Positions 52,874-63,165 of a stretch of 64,000 nucleotides of DNA are shown piece by piece. The first letter of the stretch is position 1. The number at the start of each line of letters is the position of its first letter. Position numbers and translations under genes: made by a program. The stretch comes from Acidovorax sp. NB1. Its GTDB lineage: Bacteria > Pseudomonadota > Gammaproteobacteria > Burkholderiales > Burkholderiaceae_C. The stretch covers positions 62,001 to 126,000 of the forward strand of contig NZ_BJHU01000016.1 in assembly GCF_005405905.1 (NCBI RefSeq), read 5' to 3'. The notes under the pieces were generated by a model. It did no database searches. It saw only the letters and a program-made list of their open reading frames with translations, and was not told the DNA's origin.

Positions 52874-55417
52874 ATGAAGATTGTTCTTATTGGCCACGGT
52901 ATGGTGGGCCACAAGTTCCTGGATAGCCTGGCTGAAACGGGGCTGTCCAATGTCGAAGTGACGGTGCTGTGCGAAGAGCCTAGGGCTGCATACGACCGGG
53001 TCCATTTGTCCGAATTCTTCAGCGGCAAGACGGCGGAGGACCTCTCGCTGGTCGAGGGGGACTTCTTCGAACGCACAGGCTTTTCGCTGCGGCTGGGAAC
53101 GCGTGCTGCGTCCATCGACCGGCGCACTCACACCGTGACTACCGTCAGCGGCGACGTCTTTCACTACGACAAGCTGGTGTTGGCCACTGGATCCAATCCG
53201 TTTGTGCCGCAGGTGCCAGGGCGTGAGCGCGACCATTGTTTCGTCTACCGCACCATCGAGGACCTGGAGGCCATGCAAGCCTCAGGCGCCAAGTCTAAGA
53301 CCGGTGTGGTGGTGGGCGGCGGCCTGCTGGGCCTGGAATGTGCCAAGGCGCTGCGTGACATGGGCCTGGAGACCCATGTGGTCGAGTTTGCTCCCCGTCT
53401 GATGGCCGTCCAGGTCGATGAAGGCGGTGGGCGTGTGCTAAAGGCCAAGATTGAGGAGCTGGGCGTGCAGGTGCACACTGGCCGCAACACCCAAGAGATC
53501 ACGGACGGTGCACGTGCGCGCCACCGCATGAAGTTTGCGGATGATTCGTACCTGGAGACCGACATGATCGTGTTCTCTGCTGGCATCCGCCCACGCGATG
53601 AACTGGCTCGCCAGTGTGTGCTGGCCATCGGCCCGCGCGGTGGTGTGGCCATCGATAGCGCCTGCCGCACCAGCGACCACAATGTGTATGCCATTGGCGA
53701 ATGTGCCTCGTGGAACGAGCAGACCTTCGGGCTGGTGGCGCCGGGCTACGACATGGCGCGCGTGGCCGCCCGCCACATCGCCGGCGATGCCGAGGCGGCC
53801 TTCGTCGGCGCCGACATGAGCACCAAGCTCAAGCTCATGGGCGTGGACGTCGCCAGCATCGGCGACGCCCATGGCAAGACGCCGCACAGCCGCAGCTGCC
53901 AGTACGTGGATGAGCGCCGCCAGGTCTACAAAAAGATCGTCATCAGTGAGGATGGCAAGCAGCTGCTGGGCGCCGTGCTGATCGGCGACGCCACCGAATA
54001 CGGCACGCTGCTGCAGATGGCGCTGAACGGCATCACCCTGCCCGAGGACCCCGAGTTCCTGATCTTCCCGTCCAGCGACGGCAAGGCCAAGCCAGGCCTG
54101 GGCGTGGACGCGCTGCCCGACACCGCACAGATCTGCTCGTGCAACAACGTCACCAAGGGCGGCATCTGCGAGGCTGTGGGGAATGGTGTCTGCACCATCG
54201 CCGAGATGAAGGCCTGCACCAAGGCTGGTGCCACCTGTGGCGGCTGTGTGCCCCTCGTTACCCAGGTCATGAAGGCCGAGATGGCGCGCCGCGGCATGGC
54301 CGTGAACAACCACCTCTGCGAGCACTTCGCGTACTCGCGCCAGGAGATTTACCACCTGGTGCGCGTGGGCCAGATCAAGAGCTTCGAGGACCTGCTGGCA
54401 AAGCACGGCAAGGGCATGGGCTGCGACATCTGCAAGCCCGTGGCGGCCAGCGTGTTCGCCTCGTGCTGGAACGAATTCGTGCTCAAGAAAGAGCTGGCCA
54501 GCCTGCAGGACAGCAACGACTACTACCTGGGCAACATCCAGAAGGATGGCTCCTACTCGGTGGTGCCGCGCATGCCCGGTGGCGAGGTCACACCCGACGG
54601 CCTGATCGCTGTGGGCCAGGTGGCCAAGAAGTACGGCCTGTACACCAAGGTCACGGGCGGCGCGCGCGTAGATATGTTTGGCGCGCGGGTCGAGCAGTTG
54701 CCGTTGATCTGGGAGGAGCTGATCGCTGCCGGTTTCGAGTCGGGTCATGCCTACGGCAAGTCCCTGCGCACCGTTAAGAGCTGCGTGGGCTCTACCTGGT
54801 GCCGTTACGGAGTGCAGGACAGTGTGGGCCTGGCTGTAGAGCTGGAGAACCGTTACAAGGGCCTGCGCGCCCCGCACAAGATCAAGTTCGGCGTCTCGGG
54901 CTGCACGCGCGAATGCGCCGAAGCGCAGGGCAAGGACATCGGCGTCATCGCGACCGAGAAGGGCTGGAACCTGTACATCTGCGGCAATGGCGGCATGAAG
55001 CCGCGCCATGCCGAGTTGTTCGAGTCCGACCTGTCCAAGGAAGACCTGGTGCGCATGATCGACCGGGTGCTGATGTTCTACGTGCGCACGGCCGACCGGC
55101 TGCAGCGCACCAGCACCTGGCGCGAAAACCTCGAAGGCGGCCTGGACTACCTGAAAGACGTTTTGCAGAAGGACAGCCTGGGCCTGTGTGCAGAGCTGGA
55201 GTCGCAGATGCAGAACGTGGTGAACACCTACCAATGCGAGTGGAAGACGGCGGTGACCGACCCCGAAACACGCAAGCGCTTCCGCTCGTTCGTGAACAGC
55301 GACAAGGCCGATGAGAACGTGCTCTTCGTCGAGGAGCGTGGTCAGATCCGCCCCGCGCGCGCCGAAGAACGTGGCCAGGCCGTTGCAAAAGTGATACCCA
55401 TCCGTCAGGCCGCTTGA
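52874..55417 (+). CDS. nirB: Assimilatory nitrite reductase [NAD(P)H], large subunit
   Basis: NirB reduces nitrite to ammonium with NAD(P)H. In the 847-residue product the FAD/NAD domains come first (MKIVLIGHGMVGHKFLDSLA, VVVGGGLLGLECAKALRDMG). A BFD-like 2Fe-2S domain has ICSCNNVTKGG and CTKAGATCGGCVP near 420-460. The sirohaem/4Fe-4S reductase domain has the Cys set KSCVGSTWCRYG and VSGCTRECAEAQGKD. ATG 52874 is favoured by AGGA 8 nt upstream; ATG 52865 is an alternative. Followed 17 bp later by nirD. Confidence 0.95.
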   Translation: MKIVLIGHGMVGHKFLDSLAETGLSNVEVTVLCEEPRAAYDRVHLSEFFSGKTAEDLSLVEGDFFERTGFSLRLGTRAASIDRRTHTVTTVSGDVFHYDKLVLATGSNPFVPQVPGRERDHCFVYRTIEDLEAMQASGAKSKTGVVVGGGLLGLECAKALRDMGLETHVVEFAPRLMAVQVDEGGGRVLKAKIEELGVQVHTGRNTQEITDGARARHRMKFADDSYLETDMIVFSAGIRPRDELARQCVLAIGPRGGVAIDSACRTSDHNVYAIGECASWNEQTFGLVAPGYDMARVAARHIAGDAEAAFVGADMSTKLKLMGVDVASIGDAHGKTPHSRSCQYVDERRQVYKKIVISEDGKQLLGAVLIGDATEYGTLLQMALNGITLPEDPEFLIFPSSDGKAKPGLGVDALPDTAQICSCNNVTKGGICEAVGNGVCTIAEMKACTKAGATCGGCVPLVTQVMKAEMARRGMAVNNHLCEHFAYSRQEIYHLVRVGQIKSFEDLLAKHGKGMGCDICKPVAASVFASCWNEFVLKKELASLQDSNDYYLGNIQKDGSYSVVPRMPGGEVTPDGLIAVGQVAKKYGLYTKVTGGARVDMFGARVEQLPLIWEELIAAGFESGHAYGKSLRTVKSCVGSTWCRYGVQDSVGLAVELENRYKGLRAPHKIKFGVSGCTRECAEAQGKDIGVIATEKGWNLYICGNGGMKPRHAELFESDLSKEDLVRMIDRVLMFYVRTADRLQRTSTWRENLEGGLDYLKDVLQKDSLGLCAELESQMQNVVNTYQCEWKTAVTDPETRKRFRSFVNSDKADENVLFVEERGQIRPARAEERGQAVAKVIPIRQAA

Positions 55418-55434
55418 AGAAAGAAGAGAACACC

Positions 55435-55791
55435 ATGAGCGCACTCCCCATGACCAGTACCGACGCCCTCGCATGGACCGACATTTGCGCGGTCGATGAC
55501 ATCCTGCCCAGCACCGGCGTATGCGCCCTGGTGGCCAACCGCCATGTGGCGGTTTTCCGCGTCGGCGCCGATCAGTTTTTTGCCATCGACAACGTGGACC
55601 CTAAGTCCGGTGCCAGCGTGCTGGCTCGGGGCTTGGTGGGCAGCATTGGCGATCGCGTGGTGGTGGCCTCACCGCTGTACAAAAACCACTTTGATCTGCA
55701 GACCGGCGAATGCCTGGAGACACCAGAGCAATCGGTGAGCGCCCACAGCGTGCGCGCCGTGGGTGGCCGCGTCAGCGTGGCTGTGGCCTGA
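55435..55791 (+). CDS. nirD: Nitrite reductase [NAD(P)H], small subunit
   Basis: A 118-residue Rieske-fold subunit without iron-sulphur ligands: the place of the first CxH motif reads NVDPKSGASVL, as in other NirD proteins, and the second reads SPLYKNHFDLQTGECLE. It pairs with NirB. The ATG at 55435 follows AGAAGAG. 57 bp before the ANTAR regulator gene. Confidence 0.93.
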   Translation: MSALPMTSTDALAWTDICAVDDILPSTGVCALVANRHVAVFRVGADQFFAIDNVDPKSGASVLARGLVGSIGDRVVVASPLYKNHFDLQTGECLETPEQSVSAHSVRAVGGRVSVAVA

Positions 55792-55848
55792 CACAATCGC
55801 AGTCACGACGCGGCACTCCTGCTGCGCCACAACAACCAGGAACCCTGC

Positions 55849-57162
55849 ATGCCAGACCCGGCCGCGCCTTTGTCGGTATCGAACCTTGTGCTCCGCTCCA
55901 AACAGCTGGAGATCGATGCCGTGCGCCATCTGGCGAGCCGTGCCGAGCTGGTGGATGTGATCGGGCAACTGATCCAGGGCCTGCAGCGGGAGCGTGGTGT
56001 TTCGGGCGCGTACCTGGCGTCCAAGGCGCAGCGGTTTGCGGATGTGCGTTTGCGCGTCATCGAGGAGGTCTCGCCCCTGGAGGTGCGGCTGCGCGACGTG
56101 TTTGCGCAGCACATTGAGCCGGGGCAGGGCGCCACTGCCAAGGCGCTTTCGCTGATGGCGTGGGCTTTACTGGGCCTGGAATCGCTGCCCGCGCTGCGCA
56201 TCCAGATCGAGCGCCAAGCCATGTCGGCGCACGACTCCGTGGCGGCCTACAGCCACCTCATCGCGGGACTGATAGAGCTGGTTTTCCACGTTGCTGACGC
56301 GGCAGGCCTGCCCAGCGTGTCGCGCATGCTGGTGGCTTTGCTGCACCTGGTGCAGGCTGAAGAAGAGGCGGGCCAGGAGCGGGCCCTGGGAGCCTTGTTG
56401 TATGCCTCCGGCAGCAGCAACGAGGCCCACCAGCAACGCGTGATTCACCTCATTGATGCCCAGGAGCGCAGCCTGCGTGTGTTCGCTGAATTTGCTGAGC
56501 CTGCGCTGCGCGCTCGCTGGGAGCAGCAGCAGCTGGTGCCCGGCATGGCCCAGCTGGAGCGCCTGCGCCGTGCGTTGTGTGTGGCCCGGCCGGGCGCCTC
56601 TCTCGACAGCGACCTCAGCGACACCTGGTTCGATGTGTGCTCCGAACGCATCAATGCGCTGTGGCACCTGCAGGTGGATCTGGTCAAGCGCCTGCGTGAA
56701 GACTGCGAGGCGCGCATCCTGGAGGCCCAGCAAGACTTGCAGGACTCCAAGGGCCTGCTGCGCGGCCTGCGTGACAACCCGCCACAACGCACCCATGCGG
56801 TAGACCGCTTCTTCGACATGGCCCAGGTGCCATCGGCCTTGCCTGAGCCGGTAGGGGGAGGGCACACGGGTGAAGCAGCCTCGCTGGTGGACCTGCTGCA
56901 GACCCAGTCTGCGCGCATGGCCAGCATGGAAGCCGAGCTGGAAGTCGCCCGCCGCACGCTCAACGAGCGCAAGGTGATCGAGCGGGCCAAGGGTGTGCTG
57001 ATGGCGCGGCTGGGCATGAACGAGGAGGTGGCCTTCCGGGCACTGCAGAAAACCTCCATGGACCAGAACCGCCGTCTGCTGGAAGTGGCCGAAGCCACGC
57101 TGTCGCTGCCGGATTTTGCATTTGCACAGCAGGCGACTCAAAACCCCAAGCCCGGGCCCTGA
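55849..57162 (+). CDS. nasR: NasR-like nitrate/nitrite-sensing ANTAR antitermination regulator
   Basis: A 437-residue protein. The N-terminal NIT (nitrate/nitrite sensing) helical domain, about residues 25-320, contains LVDVIGQLIQGLQRERGVSG. The C-terminal ANTAR RNA-binding domain (about 355-418) contains LNERKVIERAKGVLMARLGM and EEVAFRALQKTSMDQNRRLL. In Klebsiella, NasR binds leader RNA of nasF upon sensing nitrate and prevents termination. Its place directly after nirBD makes the nirB leader the obvious target. No membrane helix. Ends near a shared terminator. Confidence 0.88.
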   Translation: MPDPAAPLSVSNLVLRSKQLEIDAVRHLASRAELVDVIGQLIQGLQRERGVSGAYLASKAQRFADVRLRVIEEVSPLEVRLRDVFAQHIEPGQGATAKALSLMAWALLGLESLPALRIQIERQAMSAHDSVAAYSHLIAGLIELVFHVADAAGLPSVSRMLVALLHLVQAEEEAGQERALGALLYASGSSNEAHQQRVIHLIDAQERSLRVFAEFAEPALRARWEQQQLVPGMAQLERLRRALCVARPGASLDSDLSDTWFDVCSERINALWHLQVDLVKRLREDCEARILEAQQDLQDSKGLLRGLRDNPPQRTHAVDRFFDMAQVPSALPEPVGGGHTGEAASLVDLLQTQSARMASMEAELEVARRTLNERKVIERAKGVLMARLGMNEEVAFRALQKTSMDQNRRLLEVAEATLSLPDFAFAQQATQNPKPGP

Positions 57163-57280
57163 AGGGCTCGGTGGTTTTTCTCAAAGGCTTGACCCACCAG
57201 ACAGGTCTGCACTCTGCCAAGCGCCATGGCGCCGATGCCCTGAGTTCGCCGCAAAGAAGGCCTTTCGAGAACCATGAAAA

Positions 57281-57312
57281 AAGCCCTGACTCTTGCGAAT
57301 CAGGGCTTTTTA
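57281..57312. terminator. Bidirectional terminator between nasR and tRNA-Thr
   Basis: AAGCCCTGA (57281-57289) / TCAGGGCTT (57300-57308) with a 10-nt loop, flanked by A run and T run. Ends nasR on the plus strand and tRNA-Thr on the minus strand. Confidence 0.88.
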
Positions 57313-57314
57313 TT

Positions 57315-57390
57315 TGGTGCCGGAGAGATGAATCGAACACCCGACCTTCTCATTACGAATGAGCTGCTCTACCGACTGAGCTACACCGGC
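57315..57390 (-). tRNA. tRNA-Thr (anticodon CGT), CCA encoded
   Basis: 76-nt cloverleaf on the minus strand: acceptor GCCGGTG / CTCCGGC with one U-U mismatch, D arm GCTCAGTCGGTAGAGC, anticodon stem CTCAT / ATGAG around TCGTA (anticodon CGT), T arm CGGGTGTTCGATTCATCTC-like, discriminator A and CCA. Reads ACG codons. Confidence 0.95.
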
Positions 57391-57402
57391 GTAAGACTTA
57401 AA

Positions 57403-58410
57403 TTATAGCGTGGAATGGTAGCTTGTCACGCGCTCGACCTCATTTTTTGAGCCGAGGATCACGCTGACGCGCTCGTGCAGCTGGGTGGGCTGGATGTCCA
57501 GGATGCGCTGCTTGCCGTTGGTGGCGGCGCCGCCTGCCTGCTCGACCAGCCAGCCCATGGGGTTGGCCTCGTACATCAGGCGCAGCTTGCCGGGCTTGTT
57601 GGGTTCACGCTTGTCCCAGGGGTACATGAAGACGCCGCCACGGGTCAGGATGCGGTGCACGTCTGCCACCATGCTGGCAATCCAGCGCATGTTGAAGTCC
57701 TTGCCGCGCGGGCCTTCCTTGCCCTGTAGGCATTCGTCGATGTAGCGCTTCACGGGTTCGTCCCAGTGGCGCATGTTGCTCATGTTGATCGCGAATTCCT
57801 TGGTGTCCTCAGGAATGCGGATGTTCTCTTCGGTCAGCACGAACGAGCCCTGCTCGCGGTCGAGCGTGAACATGGCCACGCCGTCGCCCACGGTGAGCAC
57901 CAGCGTGGTCTGCGGGCCATAGATGCAGTAGCCCGCGGCCACTTGCTGCGTGCCGGGTTGCAGGAAGTCGCCTTCCTCCACACCCCGGTCGCCATCGGGC
58001 TTCTTCAGCACGCTGAAGATGGTGCCGATGCTCACGTTCACGTCGATGTTGCTGGAGCCGTCGAGGGGGTCGAACAGCAGCAGGTATTCGCCTTGTGGGT
58101 AGCGGTTGGGCACCAGGTAGATGCCGTCCATTTCCTCGGACGCCATGGCGGCCAGGTGGCCGCCCCATTCGTTGGCTTCGATCAGCACCTCGTTGGCGAT
58201 GATGTCGAGCTTTTTCTGGATCTCGCCCTGCACGTTTTCGCTGCTGGCCGTGCCCAGCACGCCGCCCAGCGCGCCCTTGTTCACAGCGTGGCTGATGCTT
58301 TTGCAGGCGCGGGCCACCACTTCGAGCAGCAGGCGTAGCTGCGAGGGGATGAGGCCGTCCACCCGTTGCTGCTCAACAAGGTAGCGGGTCAGGCTGATGC
58401 TTTTTGCCAT
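57403..58410 (-). CDS. fbp: Fructose-1,6-bisphosphatase class I
   Basis: Gluconeogenic phosphatase. In the 335-residue product ATG 58410 gives [20 protein letters not shown]. Metal-binding motifs are ASEEMDG and [20 protein letters not shown]. The substrate block [20 protein letters not shown] and the late [21 protein letters not shown] complete the active site. 22 bp after pepN, probably last in the prfB-HAD-pepN-fbp run. Confidence 0.95.
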   Translation of the reverse strand: MAKSISLTRYLVEQQRVDGLIPSQLRLLLEVVARACKSISHAVNKGALGGVLGTASSENVQGEIQKKLDIIANEVLIEANEWGGHLAAMASEEMDGIYLVPNRYPQGEYLLLFDPLDGSSNIDVNVSIGTIFSVLKKPDGDRGVEEGDFLQPGTQQVAAGYCIYGPQTTLVLTVGDGVAMFTLDREQGSFVLTEENIRIPEDTKEFAINMSNMRHWDEPVKRYIDECLQGKEGPRGKDFNMRWIASMVADVHRILTRGGVFMYPWDKREPNKPGKLRLMYEANPMGWLVEQAGGAATNGKQRILDIQPTQLHERVSVILGSKNEVERVTSYHSTL

Positions 58411-58432
58411 GGGGGTTTTGCTTTCAGGTGGG

Positions 58433-61192
58433 TTAGTCGGCCAGTGCGCGAGTGACGACCTCGCGCACGTCGTTGGACAGATCGGGCTTGGCGGCGACGC
58501 GGGCGATGGCCTCGCGGGCAGCGCTGCGCCAAGGGTCTGCCAGCTTCTTCCAGCGGTCGAGCGCGCGCGCAAGGCGGGCGGCGACCTGCGGGTTGATGGC
58601 ATCCAGCTCGATCACGCGGTCGCTCCAGAACACATAGCCTGCCGCGTCGGCACGGTGGAAGGCGCCGGGGTTGGCGCTGCAGTAGCTGAAGATCACGCTG
58701 CGCGCGCGGTTCGGGTTCTTGAGGCTGAAGTCCGGGTGTGCCATGAGCTGGCGCACGGCGGGCAGCACATTGCCACCCCGGTCCGGCGCACCGGCTTGCA
58801 GCGCGAACCACTTGTCGATGACCAGCGGCTCGTCCTTGAACAGGGCGTGAAAGCGCGCCAGCGCCGGGGCGGCCAGCTCGCTGCCACTGGCCACCAGGGC
58901 GGTGAGCGCGTTGAAGCGGTCCGTCATGTTGCCCGCCACCTTGAAGCGCTGGTAGGCCTTGCCGGGCCAGACTGCATCGCCCGTCTTCTGTGCGGCAATG
59001 CACAGCATGTGCAGCGCCAGGCCGCTGAGTGCGCGGCGGCCGGAGGAAACGGGATCGGGGCGGTAGCCGCCGGTGTCCTGATTCTGTTCCCAGGCCCATT
59101 CCCAGTCGGCCTGCAGCGAGACGGCCAGTTGCTCGCGCATGGCTTCGCGCACGGCGTGAATGCGCTGGGGGTCCACCACGTCCTGCTGCTCTGCAATGTA
59201 AGTTTCAGACGGCAGCGTGAGCACCAGTTCCTTGAAGGCGGCATCCAGCAGGGGGTTGCGCAGCACGGCGCGCATGGCTTCCACAAACTCTGCAGGCAGA
59301 ATTTGATGCTCAAATCGGCCGTTTCCGCCTGTCTGTAAAGCGTTGTTAGCTATTGAATTAATAGCGATTCGCAGCGCCAGGCGCTGACCGGCTTCCCAGC
59401 GGTTGAAGGCGTCGGCGTCGTGTGCCAGCAGGGTGAGCAACTGTGCGTCGGTGTAGTCGATGTCCAGCACCACGGGCGCGCTGAAGCCGCGCAGCAGCGA
59501 GGGCACGGGCTCGGCATCCAGGTTGGTGAAGGTCAGCGTCTGCGATGCCTCGGTGAGCACGATCACGCGCGAGGTGCTGCCCGACGATTCTTCGCCCGAC
59601 AGGTGCAGGGGCAGGGCGGCGCCGGTGCTGGCGTCGATCAGGCCCAGCTCCACCGGGATGACGAAGGGCTGCTTCTCGCTTTGGCCGGGCGTGGCCGTGC
59701 AGCTTTGTGACAGCGTGAGCGCATAGCAGCGTGTGGCAGCGTCGTAGCGGCCCGTGGCGCGCACGCGAGGCGTGCCAGCCTGGCTGTACCAGCGCTTGAA
59801 CTGGGGCAGGTGCTGCGCCAGCGGGCTGTCCGGGTTGGCATCGGCGATGGCCTGTACAAAGTCGTCGCAGGTCACAGCCTGGCCGTCATGGCGCTCGAAG
59901 TACAGCTTCATGCCCTTGGCAAAGCCTTCGCGGCCCACCAGGTTGTGCTGCATGCGCACCACTTCCGCACCCTTTTCGTAGATGGTGACGGTGTAGAAGT
60001 TGTTGATCTCGACGTAGCTGTCGGGCCGCACCGGGTGGGCCATGGGGCCTGCGTCTTCAGGGAACTGGGCGGTGCGCAGCACGCGCACGTCCTCGATGCG
60101 CTTGACGGCGCGGGCCGACGGGCTGCCCGCGAGGTCCATGCTGAACTCCTGGTCGCGGAAGACGGTGAGGCCTTCCTTCAGGCTCAGCTGGAACCAGTCG
60201 CGGCAGGTCACGCGGTTGCCCGTCCAGTTGTGGAAGTATTCGTGGCCGACCACACTTTCGATGTTGGCGAAGTCGGTGTCGGTGGCCGTGGATTCGCTGG
60301 CGAGAACGTACTTCGTGTTGAAGATGTTCAGGCCCTTGTTCTCCATGGCACCCATGTTGAAGTCGCTGGTGGCGACGATCATGAAGCGCTCCAGGTCCAG
60401 CGGCAGGCCGAAGCGGGCTTCGTCCCAGGCCACGCTGTACATCAGCGAGTTCATCGCGTGTTCGGTCTTGCCCAGATCACCGGGGCGCACGTAGACCTGC
60501 AGCAGGTGGTCGCTACCCGAGCGGCTCTTGATGAGCTGCTCGCGCGCCACCAGCTTGCCCGCCACCAGGGCGAACAGGTAGCAGGGCTTCTTGTGCGGGT
60601 CCACCCATTTGGCGAAATGCCGTGCGCCATTGGGGCCGTCTTCCAGCGGGCCGCTGTCCACCAGATTGCCGTTGGACAGCAGCACCGGGTACTGGGCCTT
60701 GTCGGCGCGCAGCGTGACGGTGTAGCTGGCCATCACATCGGGGCGGTCCAGGAAGTAGGTGATGCGGCGGAAGCCCTCGGCCTCGCACTGCGTGAAGAAC
60801 GTGCCCTGGCTCACATAGAGGCCCATGAGCTGCGTGTTCTTGGCGGGGCAGCAGGTGGTGAAGATCTCCAGCGCGAAAGGCTCTTCGCCCTCAGGCAGGT
60901 TCTCCAGCACCAGGCGCGCACCCTCCATCTTGAACGAGGTGCCCTGGCCGTTGACCAGCACACGGGCCAGGTTCAGGTCTTCGCCGTCGAGCTTCAGCGG
61001 CTGGGCGGGGGCTGCGGGGTTGCGGCGCACCGTCATGCGGTTGAGCACGCGGGTCTTGGCCGGGTCCAGGTCGAAGGTCAGCTCGACACTGTCGATCCAG
61101 TAGGCGGGGGCGGTGTAGTCCTCGCGGCGGATGGCGATGGTCTGGCCCGCTCCGTCTCCACTTCCGTCGGCGCTAAGCAGTTGCTGCAACAT
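58433..61192 (-). CDS. pepN: Aminopeptidase N (M1 family)
   Basis: Zinc metallopeptidase of 919 residues. GAMENKGLN (exopeptidase signature) near residue 282 is followed by [20 protein letters not shown] with the HExxH zinc site near 315-319 and the third ligand Glu in [14 protein letters not shown]. The C-terminal helical domain is the E. coli PepN type. The segment [20 protein letters not shown] near residue 615 is encoded by an AT-rich repeat-like patch and is a few residues longer than in E. coli. Overlaps the upstream HAD gene by 20 bp. Confidence 0.96.
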   Translation of the reverse strand: MLQQLLSADGSGDGAGQTIAIRREDYTAPAYWIDSVELTFDLDPAKTRVLNRMTVRRNPAAPAQPLKLDGEDLNLARVLVNGQGTSFKMEGARLVLENLPEGEEPFALEIFTTCCPAKNTQLMGLYVSQGTFFTQCEAEGFRRITYFLDRPDVMASYTVTLRADKAQYPVLLSNGNLVDSGPLEDGPNGARHFAKWVDPHKKPCYLFALVAGKLVAREQLIKSRSGSDHLLQVYVRPGDLGKTEHAMNSLMYSVAWDEARFGLPLDLERFMIVATSDFNMGAMENKGLNIFNTKYVLASESTATDTDFANIESVVGHEYFHNWTGNRVTCRDWFQLSLKEGLTVFRDQEFSMDLAGSPSARAVKRIEDVRVLRTAQFPEDAGPMAHPVRPDSYVEINNFYTVTIYEKGAEVVRMQHNLVGREGFAKGMKLYFERHDGQAVTCDDFVQAIADANPDSPLAQHLPQFKRWYSQAGTPRVRATGRYDAATRCYALTLSQSCTATPGQSEKQPFVIPVELGLIDASTGAALPLHLSGEESSGSTSRVIVLTEASQTLTFTNLDAEPVPSLLRGFSAPVVLDIDYTDAQLLTLLAHDADAFNRWEAGQRLALRIAINSIANNALQTGGNGRFEHQILPAEFVEAMRAVLRNPLLDAAFKELVLTLPSETYIAEQQDVVDPQRIHAVREAMREQLAVSLQADWEWAWEQNQDTGGYRPDPVSSGRRALSGLALHMLCIAAQKTGDAVWPGKAYQRFKVAGNMTDRFNALTALVASGSELAAPALARFHALFKDEPLVIDKWFALQAGAPDRGGNVLPAVRQLMAHPDFSLKNPNRARSVIFSYCSANPGAFHRADAAGYVFWSDRVIELDAINPQVAARLARALDRWKKLADPWRSAAREAIARVAAKPDLSNDVREVVTRALAD
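59342..59388 (+). repeat. Dispersed AT-rich repeat, copy 9, inside pepN
   Basis: GTTGTTAGCTATTGAATTAA, then TAGCGATTCGCAGC and GCCAGGCGCTGAC. The first part matches TGATTGCTATTGAATTGATA and the end matches the CAGGCG element of copy 3. Read through in frame on the opposite strand. Confidence 0.5.
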
Positions 61193-61856
61193 GGATGCTC
61201 TCCAGAAAGTCGGTGTTCATGAGTTCGGTGTAGTCGCGCACGGCGGCCAGCACATGGGGCCCGGCCAGTTGCTCGGGCGTGTGGGTGCTGCAGATGGCCA
61301 CGGCGCGCATGCCCGCGCGGCGCGCGGCCTCAATGCCGAAGGGCGCATCTTCAAAAACGATGCAGTGCGCCGGGTCGGCAGCGATGCGGCGCGCGGCTTC
61401 GAGAAAGATGGCGGGCTGGGGCTTGCCGGGCAGGCCCTCGTCGCCGCGCACGATGGCCTGCGGCGCAGGGTCCAGCCCCAGATGGCCCAGGGCAAATTCC
61501 ACGTTGCCAATGTCGCCCGCTGTGCCCACGGCCAGCTTGAGGCCACGTGCGCGCACCTGGGCGGCAAACTGGCGAAAGCCCGCCACCTCGGCAAAGCGGG
61601 GGGCGAACAGTTCGCGGTAGATGGTTTCTTTTTCGTGCGTGAGCGCGTCGGCCTCGTCCTGCGACACGGGGCGGCCCAGCAGTTCCACGATGCACTCGGT
61701 GCCATTCTTGCCCGTGGTGCGCGCCATGAGGTCGGGCACGTCGATGTCCATGCCCCGGCGGCGCGCAAACTCGACCCACGCCTGGGCGTGCCAGGGCATG
61801 GAGTCGATCATGGTGCCGTCCATGTCGAAGATGATGGCGTCGGTGCGCATACGCAT
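61173..61856 (-). CDS. HAD-superfamily phosphatase (beta-phosphoglucomutase-like)
   Basis: A 227-residue HAD subfamily IA enzyme. Motif I DMDGTMIDS carries the nucleophile Asp11, motif II is VGTAGD, the motif III Lys lies in LPGKPQPAIF and motif IV is FEDAPFGIEAA. The cap domain is helical. The substrate could be a sugar phosphate or phosphoglycolate. It starts 3 bp after the prfB stop and overlaps pepN by 20 bp. Confidence 0.88.
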   Translation of the reverse strand: MRMRTDAIIFDMDGTMIDSMPWHAQAWVEFARRRGMDIDVPDLMARTTGKNGTECIVELLGRPVSQDEADALTHEKETIYRELFAPRFAEVAGFRQFAAQVRARGLKLAVGTAGDIGNVEFALGHLGLDPAPQAIVRGDEGLPGKPQPAIFLEAARRIAADPAHCIVFEDAPFGIEAARRAGMRAVAICSTHTPEQLAGPHVLAAVRDYTELMNTDFLESIHVAATA

Positions 61857-61859
61857 CGC

Positions 61860-62964
61860 TTAGACGCCTTGCTTCAACGAAGCTTCGATGAAGGCGTCCA
61901 GGTCGCCGTCCAGCACCTTCTGCGTGGCCGAGATTTCGACGTTGGTGCGCAGGTCCTTGATGCGGCTGTTGTCCAGCACATAGCTGCGGATCTGGTGGCC
62001 CCAGCCCACGTCGGTCTTGGTATCTTCCAGCTTTTGCTGCTCTTCCATGCGCTTGCGCATCTCGAAGTCATACAGGCGGCTGCGCAGGCGTTGCCAGGCC
62101 ACGTCGCGGTTGCTGTGCTGGCTGCGGCCGTCCTGGCACTGCACCACGATGCCCGTGGGAATGTGCGTCAAGCGCACGGCCGAGTCGGTCTTGTTGATGT
62201 GCTGGCCGCCCGCGCCGGAGGCACGGAAGGTGTCGGTGCGCACGTCGGCCGGGTTGATGTTGATCTCGATGGAGTCGTCGATCTCAGGGTAGACGAACAG
62301 CGAGGCGAACGAGGTGTGGCGGCCGCCCGAGCTGTCGAACGGGCTCTTGCGCACCAGGCGGTGCACGCCGGTTTCGGTGCGCAGCAGGCCAAAGGCGTAT
62401 TCGCCTTCGATCTTGATCGTGGCGCTCTTGATGCCCGCCACGTCGCCGGGGGTCTCGTCTTCGACGGTGGCCTTGAAGCCCTTGCGCTCGGCGTACTTGA
62501 GGTACTGGCGCAGCAGCATGCTGGCCCAGTCGCAGGCCTCGGTGCCACCGGCGCCGGCCTGGATGTCCACAAAGCAGTTGAGCGGGTCGGCCTCGTTGCG
62601 GAACATGCGGCGGAACTCCAGCTCTTCCACCGCTGCGCGCATCGTGGCGGCTTCTGACTCGATGGTCAAAAGGCCGGCTTCATCGCCTTCCTCTTTGCTC
62701 ATCTCGTACAGCTCGGCGTTGTCGGCCAGATCGCGGGTGAGCTTGTCCAGCGTGACGACCACGCTGGAGAGCGACTTCTGTTCCTTGCCCAGCTCCTGGG
62801 CCTTCTTGGGATCGTTCCAGACCGAAGGGTCTTCCAGCGACGCGTTTACCGTGCGCAGGCGTTCAAATTTGGCATCGAAGTCAAAGATACCTCCGTAACT
62901 CTGCCGTGCGCAGAGCCAGGTCGCTGAGGGTGGTGCCGATGAGGTTGATGCGTTCTGCGTCCAT
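61860..62964 (-). CDS. prfB: Peptide chain release factor 2, with programmed +1 frameshift
   Basis: RF2 reads UAA and UGA. Translation starts at ATG 62964 ([20 protein letters not shown]) and reaches an in-frame UGA (62883-62881) after CTT at codon 27. The slippery site TATCTTTGAC with an internal GGAGG (62894-62890) just upstream is the classic autoregulatory +1 frameshift. Skipping T62883 joins the main frame for a 367-residue product. It contains SPF ([10 protein letters not shown]) for stop recognition and GGQ ([17 protein letters not shown]) for hydrolysis. Confidence 0.96.
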
Positions 62965-63095
62965 GATTCTTGTCCTGGGTGTTCTGTGGAATAACCCGCG
63001 ATTTTCTCATGGGATGACAAACCGCCCTGCCAAAGCCCTGCGAAGGGCTTTGGAGCGCGTGGGCCCGGGTTGGCAGGGGCCCTCCTGGTGTGCTG

Positions 63096-63160
63096 TTGAA
63101 TCAAAAATGATAGCTATAAAAGCTTATCCATCAGGCGGTAGGGCCTGATTTGATTCAAAT
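63096..63160 (+). repeat. Dispersed AT-rich repeat, copy 10, intergenic
   Basis: GAATCAAAAATGATAGCTAT, AAAAGCTTATCCATCAGGCG, GTAGGGCCTGATTTGATTCA. The ends GAATCAAA and TTTGATTC are perfectly inverted, so the unit can fold on itself. It lies between the hydrolase and prfB. Confidence 0.7.
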
Positions 63161-63165
63161 CTGCG

